Below, in pieces: positions 18,547 through 26,638 of a stretch of DNA of 64,000 bases. The notes beneath the pieces were generated by a model that was not told the DNA's origin, searched no databases, and saw only the letters and a list, made by a program, of their open reading frames with translations. Where the stretch lies: the NCBI RefSeq assembly GCF_015209505.1, contig NZ_JADEYC010000012.1, positions 98,140-162,139 of the forward strand. Direction: 5' to 3'. This stretch comes from Saccharopolyspora montiporae. GTDB lineage: Bacteria; Actinomycetota; Actinomycetes; Mycobacteriales; Pseudonocardiaceae. Both the position numbers and the translations under genes were made by a program. Positions within the stretch are counted from its first letter, which is position 1; each line of letters opens with the position of its first letter.

Positions 18547-21500
18547 TCAGTCCGCGGCCGGGTCCGCCGGAGCTTCGGCAGCGGAATCCGCTTCCGGCGC
18601 ACCGACTCCCGCGTCCGCACCGGGATCCACCTCCGCCGCGGGATCCGGGCGGCGCCCGCCTTCCCCGTGCAACCGCTGCGAGATGACCTGCGTGATGCCG
18701 TCGCCGCGCATGGTGACGCCGTAGAGCGCGTCGGCGATCTCCATCGTCGGCTTCTGGTGCGTGATGATGAGCAGCTGCGAGGTACCGCGCAGCTGGTCCA
18801 GCAAGGTGATCAACCGCCGCAGGTTCGTGTCGTCCAGCGCGGCCTCGACCTCGTCGAGCACGTAGAACGGCGACGGCCTGGCCCGGAAGATCGCCACCAG
18901 CATGGCCACCGCGGTCAGCGACTTCTCGCCACCGGACAGCAGGGACAGCCGCTTGACCTTCTTGCCCGGCGGCCGCGCCTCGACCTCGACGCCGGTGCTC
19001 AGCGGATCCTCCGGATCGGTGAGCGTCAACCGCCCCTCCCCGCCGGGGAACAGCACCTCGAAGACCTTCTTGAACTCCTCGGCCACGTCGTGGAACGCGG
19101 AGGTGAAGACTTCCAGGATCTTCTCGTCGACCTCCTTGACCACGCCGAGCAGGTCGCGCCGAGTCTCCTTGACGTCCTCCAGCTGCGTGGACAGGAACTT
19201 GTAGCGCTCCTCCAGCGCCGCGTACTCCTCCAGCGCCAGCGGATTGACCTTGCCCAGCAGCGACAGGTCCTTCTCCGCCTTCTTCGCCCGACGCTCCTGG
19301 GTGTCCCGGTCGTAGGGCACCGACGGCGGCGCGCTGACCTGGTCGCCGCGCTCCTTGGCCGCTTCGTACTCGGCGACCTCGGCCGGGCTCGGCGGCACCG
19401 CGACCTCCGGGCCGTACTCCTGGGCGAGGTCATCCAGCCCGATGCCGAAGTCCTCGATGGCCTTGGTCTCCCACTGCTCGATCTTGAGCCGCTGCTCGGC
19501 GCGCACCACCTCGTCTCGGTGCACCGCGTCGGTGAGCTTCTCCAACTCGCCGGAGAGCTCGCGCACCCGGCTGCGCACCGCGCTGAGCGCCTGCTCGTGC
19601 TCGGCCTGCAGCGCCTGCACCCGGTCCCGCTCGGAGGTGGCGGCCTGCAGCGAACGGGAGATCCGCGCCAGCGCGGTCTCACTGCCCTCGACCACCGTCG
19701 CCGCGACCCGGGCCGCCTTCTCCCGCGCCTTGCGCGCGGCTTCGGCGCGCGCCCGCGACTCCCGCTCGTGCCGCGCGGTGCGGCGCAGCTGATCGGCCCT
19801 GCCCTGCACTGCCCGAGCGCGTTCCTCGGCGGTGCGCAGCGCCAGGCCGGCGTCCATCTCCTGCTGGCGCAGCTCGGTGAGCTCGGCGTTGAGCCGGTCG
19901 CGCTCGGCGGTGTCCGGTTCGGCGGCCTCCTCCTGCTCGGACTTGACCGCCGACAGCCGCTCCTCCAGCTCGGCGAGCTTGGCCAGCGCCTGCTCGCGCG
20001 ACTGCTCGACCTTCGCGCGCTGCTGGCGCACCCGCTCCACTTCGGACGCCGCGGACTTCGCGGCCTTCTCCAGGCTGGACAACCGCTCGGAGCTGCGGGC
20101 CTTGCGCACCTTGGCGTCGTTGATCTGCTCCTGCACGGCACGGACCTCATCGCGGCGCGCCTGCTCGTCGGCCCGCGCACCCTCCAACGCAGCCGAATGC
20201 TGTTCGAGCTTGCGCTGCGCGGCGAGCAGCTGCTCGTTCGCCTCGTCGACCGCGGCCTGCACCTCGATCATGCTCTGCTGGTCGTCGGAACCGCCGCTGG
20301 CCCAGTGCGCGCCGAGCACGTCCCCGCTGCGCGTGACCGCGCGGACGTCCGGGTTCGCGGCCACCAGGTCACCCGCCGCCGCCAGGTCATCCACCACGGC
20401 GACCCGGTCCAGTGCGCTGGTCAGACCGGCCAGCACGGAATCCGGGGCCTCGACCAGGTCCACGGCCCACGCGGCACCGGCGGGCAGCTGCGGCCAGCCG
20501 TCCCGCCCTCCCGCAGCGCCGGAACCACCGACCAGCACCCCGGCCCGGCCGGACTCGTCGGTCTTGAGCAGCTGCACCGCGGTCACCGCGTCCGGGACAC
20601 CGGTCACGGCGACCGCGTCGGCCACGGCGCCGAGCGCGGCGGCCAGCGCGGCCTCGGCGCCGGATTCCACGGTCAGCAGCGAGGCCACCGAACCCAGCAG
20701 TCCGGGCACGCGCTCGCCCGCGGCCATGAGCGCACCGGCGCCGTCCTTGCGCTGCAGCCCCATCGACAGCGCGTCCACCCGGGCCTGCCAGGAGGCGATC
20801 TCCCGCTCCGCGGCGCGCTCGGCCTTGACCAGCTCCTCGACCCGGGTCCGCGCGGCGTCGCGGGCCTCGGCGGCGCCCACCCGGCGCTCCTCCAGTCCCG
20901 CGTCGTCCTCGTCGTACCCGCCGGTCTCGGCAGCGGCCTCGGAGTGTGCGCGCTCGGCTTCGGCGGCGCGCTCGGCCGCCTCCTCCAGCGTCACCGATAG
21001 CCGCTGGCCCTCCTCCGCGGTCGCCGATGCCTTGCTGCGCATCGACTCGACCTCACCGGAGAGCCGGGCCACGCCCTCCCGCCGGTCGGCGATGGCGCGC
21101 ACCGCGGCCATGTGCGCCTGTTCGGCCTGCTGCAGCCCGGTTTCCGCCTCGGCCCGGCGCTGCGCGATGCCGTCGCGGTTCTCCCGCGCCTGCTCCATCG
21201 CCTCGCGCAGCTCGATCTCCTGCTCGGCGGCCTCCTCCGCTTCGGCTTCCAGCTGCTCGGGATCGCGGCCCTGCCGGTGCTCCTCGGTCTGCGCGGTGAG
21301 GTGCCGGTGGCGCTCGGCGGCCAGCCGCAGCGTGCCGTTGAGCCGCTCCTCCAGCGCAGACAGCCGGTACCAGGTGTCCTGGGCCTGGTTGAGCTTCGGC
21401 GCGTCGGCGGCGACCTGCTCCTCCAGGGTCTTCTCCTCGGACTGCACGTACTGCAGGTCGCGCTCCACCTCGGTGCGGCGGGCGCGCGCGGCTTCCTGGT

Positions 21501-22239
21501 CGGCCTCGTCGCGGGCGAGTTCCGCACGAGCGCTGAGCAGGTCGTCGGCCAGCAGTCGCAGCCGGGCGTCGCGCAGGTCGGCCTGCACGGTCTGCGCCTT
21601 GCGGGCGATCTCGGCCTGCTTGCCCAGCGGCTTGAGCTGCCGGCGCAACTCGCTGGTGAGGTCGGTCAACCTGGTCAGGTTGGCCTGCATCGAATCCAGC
21701 TTGCGCAAGGCCTTCTCCTTGCGCTTGCGGTGCTTGAGCACGCCCGCAGCTTCCTCGATGAGCCGGCGGTGCTCGTCCGGTTTGGCCTGCAGGATCGTGG
21801 ACAGTTGTCCCTGCCCGACGATCACGTGCATCTCCCGGCCGATGCCGGAGTCGGACAGCAGTTCCTGCACGTCCATCAACCGGCAGGTGTTGCCGTTGAT
21901 CTCGTACTCGCTGGCGCCGTCGCGGAACATGCGCCGGGTGATCGAGACCTCGGTGTACTCGATGGGCAGCGCGCCGTCGGCGTTGTCGATGGTCAGCGTG
22001 ACCTCGGCGCGGCCCAGCGGAGCCCGCCCGGAGGTCCCGGCGAAGATGACGTCCTCCATCTTGCCGCCGCGCAGGGCTTTCGCGCCCTGCTCGCCCATGA
22101 CCCAGGTCAGCGCGTCCAGCACGTTGGACTTGCCGGACCCGTTGGGGCCCACCACGCAGGTGATGCCGGGTTCGAAGCGCAGCGTGGTGGCCGAGGCGAA
22201 GGACTTGAAACCCTTCAGCGTCAGGCTCTTGAGGTGCAC
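18547..22239 (-). CDS. smc: SMC, chromosome segregation/condensin ATPase
   Basis: This condensin subunit folds and segregates the chromosome together with ScpA/ScpB (not in the window). The 1230-residue product has Walker A GPNGSGKSN near residue 35, a coiled coil, a hinge near 500-660 containing AGVLVGGSGAAGG, a second coiled coil, the signature LSLLSGGEKSLTAVAML and Walker B FYVLDEVEAALDD. I chose GTG 22239 (VHLKSLTLKGFKSFA) because this is the family N-terminus; a GTG at 22272 would add 11 residues. An acidic Ala/Pro/Asp tail of about 40 residues ends the protein. Confidence 0.97.
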   Translation of the reverse strand: MHLKSLTLKGFKSFASATTLRFEPGITCVVGPNGSGKSNVLDALTWVMGEQGAKALRGGKMEDVIFAGTSGRAPLGRAEVTLTIDNADGALPIEYTEVSITRRMFRDGASEYEINGNTCRLMDVQELLSDSGIGREMHVIVGQGQLSTILQAKPDEHRRLIEEAAGVLKHRKRKEKALRKLDSMQANLTRLTDLTSELRRQLKPLGKQAEIARKAQTVQADLRDARLRLLADDLLSARAELARDEADQEAARARRTEVERDLQYVQSEEKTLEEQVAADAPKLNQAQDTWYRLSALEERLNGTLRLAAERHRHLTAQTEEHRQGRDPEQLEAEAEEAAEQEIELREAMEQARENRDGIAQRRAEAETGLQQAEQAHMAAVRAIADRREGVARLSGEVESMRSKASATAEEGQRLSVTLEEAAERAAEAERAHSEAAAETGGYDEDDAGLEERRVGAAEARDAARTRVEELVKAERAAEREIASWQARVDALSMGLQRKDGAGALMAAGERVPGLLGSVASLLTVESGAEAALAAALGAVADAVAVTGVPDAVTAVQLLKTDESGRAGVLVGGSGAAGGRDGWPQLPAGAAWAVDLVEAPDSVLAGLTSALDRVAVVDDLAAAGDLVAANPDVRAVTRSGDVLGAHWASGGSDDQQSMIEVQAAVDEANEQLLAAQRKLEQHSAALEGARADEQARRDEVRAVQEQINDAKVRKARSSERLSSLEKAAKSAASEVERVRQQRAKVEQSREQALAKLAELEERLSAVKSEQEEAAEPDTAERDRLNAELTELRQQEMDAGLALRTAEERARAVQGRADQLRRTARHERESRARAEAARKAREKAARVAATVVEGSETALARISRSLQAATSERDRVQALQAEHEQALSAVRSRVRELSGELEKLTDAVHRDEVVRAEQRLKIEQWETKAIEDFGIGLDDLAQEYGPEVAVPPSPAEVAEYEAAKERGDQVSAPPSVPYDRDTQERRAKKAEKDLSLLGKVNPLALEEYAALEERYKFLSTQLEDVKETRRDLLGVVKEVDEKILEVFTSAFHDVAEEFKKVFEVLFPGGEGRLTLTDPEDPLSTGVEVEARPPGKKVKRLSLLSGGEKSLTAVAMLVAIFRARPSPFYVLDEVEAALDDTNLRRLITLLDQLRGTSQLLIITHQKPTMEIADALYGVTMRGDGITQVISQRLHGEGGRRPDPAAEVDPGADAGVGAPEADSAAEAPADPAAD

Positions 22240-22357
22240 GGCTGGCGATCGACCTTTCCGCCTGGTCGGCACGGCGTCCGGTGGGGTGCGCCGCGAGCCT
22301 ACCGCTCACCGCACCCGGCCCGGTGCACAACCGCGGATTGCGCGTTTCGGCGCGGGT

Positions 22358-22642
22358 TCAGCGCTCCACGAAGTCGGTCAGACCACCCCGGGGGTCCGAC
22401 CACTGCTCCGCGACGTGGTCCACGCGGCCCGGGGTCCGCTCCGAGCGCAGCAGGGCCAGCAGCTGCTCGCACGCCTCGCGCGGACCTTCGGCGACCACCT
22501 CCACCCGGGAGGCCGGCAGGTTGGCCGCACTGCCCACGAGGCCGAGTTCCAGTGCGCGGGAGCGGGTCCACCAGCGGAAACCCACTCCCTGCACGTGGCC
22601 GTGCACCCATGCGGTCAGCCGTGTTCGTTGCGCATCCGTCAC
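22358..22642 (-). CDS. acyP: acylphosphatase
   Basis: This small cytosolic enzyme of 94 residues hydrolyses acyl-phosphates to carboxylate and phosphate. Both catalytic residues are visible: the arginine in HGHVQGVGFRWW (residue 23) and the asparagine in GSAANLPASRVEVVAEG (residue 41). The usual bacterial motif after the asparagine reads L-x-D/N-G; here LPASRVEV is a mild variant. The GTG start is at 22642. It lies 118 bp upstream of smc on the same strand, the typical actinobacterial acyP-smc neighbourhood. Confidence 0.93.
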   Translation of the reverse strand: MTDAQRTRLTAWVHGHVQGVGFRWWTRSRALELGLVGSAANLPASRVEVVAEGPREACEQLLALLRSERTPGRVDHVAEQWSDPRGGLTDFVER

Positions 22643-22765
22643 CCCCGCATGATGCCTCGGCGGCGCCCGCGGGAAACCCGCCGGGCCCGCGCGCGGGACC
22701 TGGGCTACGCACGGGCGGCTCGGATCGCTACGGTTGCTCGCGCAGGACGGACCTGGGGGTGGCAG

Positions 22766-23305
22766 ATGGATCCGCTTCAGCAGCAGGAGCGCGACGCCGG
22801 ACCGAAGCGCTTCGTCGTACTGGCCGCGTCCGGCCTGGCCGCGGCGACGATCTTCGCCACGACCGCGGCCATGGTGGCCGGGTCGGGGCAGCGCGAGGAG
22901 GCGAGCCCGGACATCGTGGTGACCCCGACGTCGTCCGCGAGCAGCGCGCCCGGCTCCACCTTCCGGCCGGCCGCACCCCCGCCACCGCCACCACCCGCGG
23001 ACGCACCCGGTCCCACGACGGCGAGCAGCAGCGCGGCGGAGACGGCGAGTTCCACCGCGGATCCGGCCCCACCGCCCGAACCGCCGCAGGACACCCCGTC
23101 CGCCCCACCACCCGAGCCGACCGACCCGCCGCGGCCGACCGGCACCTCGGATCCGGGCGAACCCACGACCGAGCCGACCGAGCCGCCGAGCAGCAGCACG
23201 CCTCCGCCGGAACCGACCGAACCGACCGAGGAACCAACGGAGCCGACCGGGCCGCCCACGGAGACCACGGGTCCGCCGACCTCCCCGACGGAGTCCCCGG
23301 CATGA
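22766..23305 (+). CDS. membrane-anchored Pro/Thr/Glu-rich protein, function unknown
   Basis: This 179-residue protein has a short basic N-terminus and one hydrophobic helix (about 16-38, FVVLAASGLAAATIFATTAAMVAG), which may be a signal anchor. The exported part of about 140 residues is almost entirely Pro, Thr, Ser, Glu and Gly, with repeating PTEPTEPP-like units and a polyproline run. This composition suggests a cell-wall-spanning stalk, but no domain is recognisable. The ATG follows GGGGGTGG. The stop overlaps the next gene's start as ATGA, so the two are coupled. Confidence 0.7.
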   Translation: MDPLQQQERDAGPKRFVVLAASGLAAATIFATTAAMVAGSGQREEASPDIVVTPTSSASSAPGSTFRPAAPPPPPPPADAPGPTTASSSAAETASSTADPAPPPEPPQDTPSAPPPEPTDPPRPTGTSDPGEPTTEPTEPPSSSTPPPEPTEPTEEPTEPTGPPTETTGPPTSPTESPA

Positions 23306-23490
23306 CCGACCTGGCCGTGCACGCCTGCCGGTCGCTGTGCTCCTGGCACCGCACGCCGCGCGAGTTGGACGGGCTGCCGCTGCTGGCCTGCCGCGGCTGC
23401 GGCTCGCAGTGGGTGCGCAGCGAGCCGTGGACACCGATCGACCACACCGGGCGCATCCCGGACGACGTCCGCAGCGAGCTGCGCCGCTGA
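23302..23490 (+). CDS. small zinc-ribbon-like protein, function unknown
   Basis: This 62-residue protein carries two cysteine pairs, CRSLC (residues 9-13) and CRGC (30-33), with a His between them. The pattern suggests a small zinc ribbon. A GSQWVRSEPW segment and a charged C-terminus follow. It starts inside the stop codon of the Pro/Thr-rich membrane protein and ends seven bases before a convergent kinase-like gene. No function can be assigned. Coupling suggests it acts with, or is simply co-expressed with, the preceding protein. Confidence 0.6.
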   Translation: MTDLAVHACRSLCSWHRTPRELDGLPLLACRGCGSQWVRSEPWTPIDHTGRIPDDVRSELRR

Positions 23491-23496
23491 ACGCGG

Positions 23497-24120
<624 letters not shown>

Positions 24121-24220
24121 AGCGCACCGCCCTTCCGCGAGACCCGGCCGCACGGGGCCGGTCCGGGCCGCCGCCGCGGCACCGGTGCCGGCAAGATACC
24201 GGTGCGCCGCGGGTAGGCGG

Positions 24221-25024
24221 TCAACCCCGGTCGAGGACGTCGAACAGCTCGATGACGTATTCGGCGATGCGCGCGTTGTCGGCGGGAGCGACGGTGCTCC
24301 ACTCCCGGCGATCGGCGGCACCGCGCAGCACGTGCAGGTAGCGCCCGCCGGGGGTGTCGTGGAAACCCACCACTCCGCGGGCGCGTTCGGCGCGGCCGCC
24401 GCGGCGGTCGGCCATCTGGGCGCCGAACTGACCGCGCATGCCCATCCCGGAGACCATGTTCGCGACGTCCACCGCGTCGTCCGGGGCAACGCCCAGCGCA
24501 CGCAGTTCATACCCGAGCTCCTGCGGGTCGTCCGGCCCGACGAGGCGACCGGCCTCCCGCAAGTGCTCGTTCGGCAGACTCACCGAGCGCCCCGCCCCCG
24601 CGGCGGCGTCCCCGGCGACGGACACCGCCGCCTCCACCAGGCCGCCCGGCCGGATCGGGTGCAGTTCGACGAGGTCGGTGTCCACGATCGCCAGCACGGC
24701 CGCGGCACCCGCCGCAGCCTGGGCGCGGATCGGGCGGTCGGCCCAGATCCGGACGTCCACCGAGCGGTGCGGGCGGTCGAGGGCGGCCAGCAGGTCGGCC
24801 AGGTCCGGTGCGGCGCGGTCGCGGCCGGGTTCGGCCAGTCCGCGGGCGCGCAGTTCCGACCAGACCTGCGCCACGAGGTGCGCGCGCTCGGCCCCGGTCG
24901 TGCCCGGGCTGGGCACGTCGAGCACCAGGGCGCGCCGGTCGGTGCGACCTTCGGCCGCACAGACGACGTCGAATTCGGCGCTGGAGAGCACGACCGGTTC
25001 GCCGACCGCTCCGGGACGGGTCAC
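24221..25024 (-). CDS. EspG-family ESX (type VII) secretion chaperone
   Basis: EspG proteins are cytosolic chaperones that bind PE/PPE heterodimers and hand them to the ESX export machinery. The 267-residue product shows the family pattern: PVVLSSAEFDVVCAAEG, LVLDVPSPGTTGAERAHLV, SVSLPNEHL, RGQFGAQMADRRG and HDTPGGRYLHV. GTG 25024 overlaps the upstream TGA as GTGA; a second GTG at 25036 would add four residues. It is the last gene of a three-gene minus-strand set with PPE-like and PE-like proteins. No ESX core component (EccB-E, MycP) is in the window. Confidence 0.85.
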   Translation of the reverse strand: MTRPGAVGEPVVLSSAEFDVVCAAEGRTDRRALVLDVPSPGTTGAERAHLVAQVWSELRARGLAEPGRDRAAPDLADLLAALDRPHRSVDVRIWADRPIRAQAAAGAAAVLAIVDTDLVELHPIRPGGLVEAAVSVAGDAAAGAGRSVSLPNEHLREAGRLVGPDDPQELGYELRALGVAPDDAVDVANMVSGMGMRGQFGAQMADRRGGRAERARGVVGFHDTPGGRYLHVLRGAADRREWSTVAPADNARIAEYVIELFDVLDRG

Positions 25025-25986
25025 CGCGGCTCCCACTCCTGGTCATCGGGGTCGATGGTCCCGGCACCGATCACCGGGGGCGCTGCCGCGCGGCCGTCGT
25101 CGAACGGAGTCACCGGCACATCGGCGGATGCGTCCGCCGCGGAGGCGTCGTCCGGCACTTCCGCCTCCGGCGCGGGAGGTTCCAGCACCCCGCCGGGCAC
25201 CCGGTCGACCGGATGGGGCTCCGTCGCGGCGAACCCGTCCGCCGCGCTCGGCGCCGAACCGCGGGGGCGACCGCCGGCACCCGCTCCGCCCGCACCCATC
25301 ATCGGCGGCATCGCCATCGCCGCGGATCCGGCCAGCGCAGCACCGCCTCCGCCGACGCCGACGGCGGTGCCCGCGTCCGGCTCGGCGGTTCCGGGCTCCG
25401 CCGCGGCGTCGGCGTTCTGCACCGCGGTGCCCGCGGGATCGTGCTCCGCGAACCGCCCCAGAGCCGCATCCCGATAGTTCTCCAGCGCAGCTCGGGTAGC
25501 GCGCTGCTGCTCGTCGGCGCGTTCGGCGCCTGCGTGCTGGTCGTGCTCGTAGCCGAACGGGCTGCGCGGCCACTCGGAGAGGTCGGTGGCCGGTGCCGCG
25601 GGGTCACCGGCACCGGGCAACGCGTTGCGCACCGCTTCGTAGTCGTGCTGCAGCCCGGAGAGCCCGTCCGCGGCCGCGGTCAGCGCCTGGCGGGACTCCT
25701 GCAGACCGGCGGCGTGCTGCCGGGCGGAATCGCGCGCCTGCTCGGCGGCTTCGCCCTGCCAGGCGGCGGACAGCCGGTCGGTGCTGGTGCGCAGCACGTC
25801 CTCCAGCTCGGCCACGATCCGGTCGGCCTCGGCCAGGTCCGCGTGCGCCTGCTGCACCGCCTGCGCTCCACGCCCGGACCGCAACCGCTCGGCGAATTGC
25901 GCCAGCTGCGCGAGCCCGAATCCGTCGAACCGCAGATCGCGCGCTGCTTCGAATTCCGATTCCGCCACCGGTTTCCCCACTCTCAC
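25021..25986 (-). CDS. PPE/WXG-like ESX substrate with low-complexity tail
   Basis: This 321-residue protein has an N-terminal helical region (about 10-125) with a central WQG turn at 76-78, as in WXG100/PPE helical hairpins. A long disordered Gly/Ala/Pro tail follows, containing MAMPPMMGAGGAGAGGRPRG, a pattern common in actinobacterial PPE-like proteins. The GTG at 25986 overlaps the preceding TGA as GTGA; GTG 25980 is an alternative. Being sandwiched between a PE-like partner and EspG supports an exported heterodimer. Surface or secreted localisation is inferred, and no catalytic domain is visible. Confidence 0.72.
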   Translation of the reverse strand: MRVGKPVAESEFEAARDLRFDGFGLAQLAQFAERLRSGRGAQAVQQAHADLAEADRIVAELEDVLRTSTDRLSAAWQGEAAEQARDSARQHAAGLQESRQALTAAADGLSGLQHDYEAVRNALPGAGDPAAPATDLSEWPRSPFGYEHDQHAGAERADEQQRATRAALENYRDAALGRFAEHDPAGTAVQNADAAAEPGTAEPDAGTAVGVGGGGAALAGSAAMAMPPMMGAGGAGAGGRPRGSAPSAADGFAATEPHPVDRVPGGVLEPPAPEAEVPDDASAADASADVPVTPFDDGRAAAPPVIGAGTIDPDDQEWEPR

Positions 25987-26327
25987 GCCTCGCGCTGGAG
26001 CTGCTGCAGCGGATGCGCGGCTCCCGCCTCGGCGGCCGCGTATTCGTCGGCGATGTGGTCCAGCCGACGGCACCATTCCTCGATCTCCGCCACCCGCTGC
26101 AGCAGCGCCCCGAAGTGCGACCGCTCCCCGGCGACGAGGGTCTCCTGCCACCTCTGCGCGGCGGCGGTGCTGACCGGATCGGCTGCCGGGGGAAGCACCT
26201 GGACGCGATCGCGGAGCTCGACCAGCCGTTCGCGCGCGTGCTGCGCCGCCGCGCGCACGTCCGCGGCGGCCACTTGGATGCCGTCCGGATCGACGTCGAC
26301 ACCGGCCGGCGGAGTGGACGGGGACAT
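25983..26327 (-). CDS. PE/WXG100-like ESX substrate partner
   Basis: This small helical protein of 114 residues is the first gene of the EspG cassette. Two amphipathic helices flank a WQE turn (60-62). The C-terminus contains Y96-A-A-A-E100, matching the YxxxD/E export signal of type VII secretion substrates. The N-terminus VDVDPDGIQVAAADVRAAA resembles the start of PE proteins. It is translationally coupled to the PPE-like gene. Whether it should be called PE or WXG100 is uncertain; its pairing with a PPE-like protein and EspG favours the former. Confidence 0.72.
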   Translation of the reverse strand: MSPSTPPAGVDVDPDGIQVAAADVRAAAQHARERLVELRDRVQVLPPAADPVSTAAAQRWQETLVAGERSHFGALLQRVAEIEEWCRRLDHIADEYAAAEAGAAHPLQQLQREA

Positions 26328-26638
26328 CGCGCAACTCCCGGGTGTCGGCAGTGATCGAGCGGGTCGGCCGCCGACCTTAGCACCAGCCCGGAATCCGGAT
26401 CAGCGCTTCACGACCCGGCGGGGCAATTGTTCGAATGCGGCGCTTTTCGCACGTCGTGGACGTTTTGTGCGTGGGAGGCTTCACTCCGGAAACTGGTTTC
26501 ATCGATGCAACAAACTCGTTAACATGGCTAATTAAGTGGGCACCGGAACACGAACCGGGCGAAAGCGCTTTCCCGCCCGCTCGGCGGCCCACCCCGCGAA
26601 CAGCGGGCACCACTCTCCGAACCGCGAGGAGTTCAGCC
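26328..26638. other. 311-bp divergent intergenic region, AT-rich in its centre
   Basis: This gap separates the minus-strand EspG cassette from plus-strand asnB and must hold both promoters. The part from about 26405 to 26540 is conspicuously AT-rich for this genome. No gene was recognised; the open frame reading into asnB from 26435 has no ribosome binding site. Confidence 0.6.
26489..26525 (+). promoter_or_regulatory. candidate asnB promoter with GAAAC...GTTTC repeat
   Basis: TTTCAT (26497-26502) and TAACAT (26520-26525), 17 bases apart, make a plausible -35/-10 pair about 114 bases upstream of the asnB start. GAAAC-TG-GTTTC (26489-26500) overlaps the -35, and GTTAAC (26518-26523) overlaps the -10. 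GAAAC is a half-site seen in GlnR boxes, so nitrogen control is possible but not shown. Confidence 0.4.
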
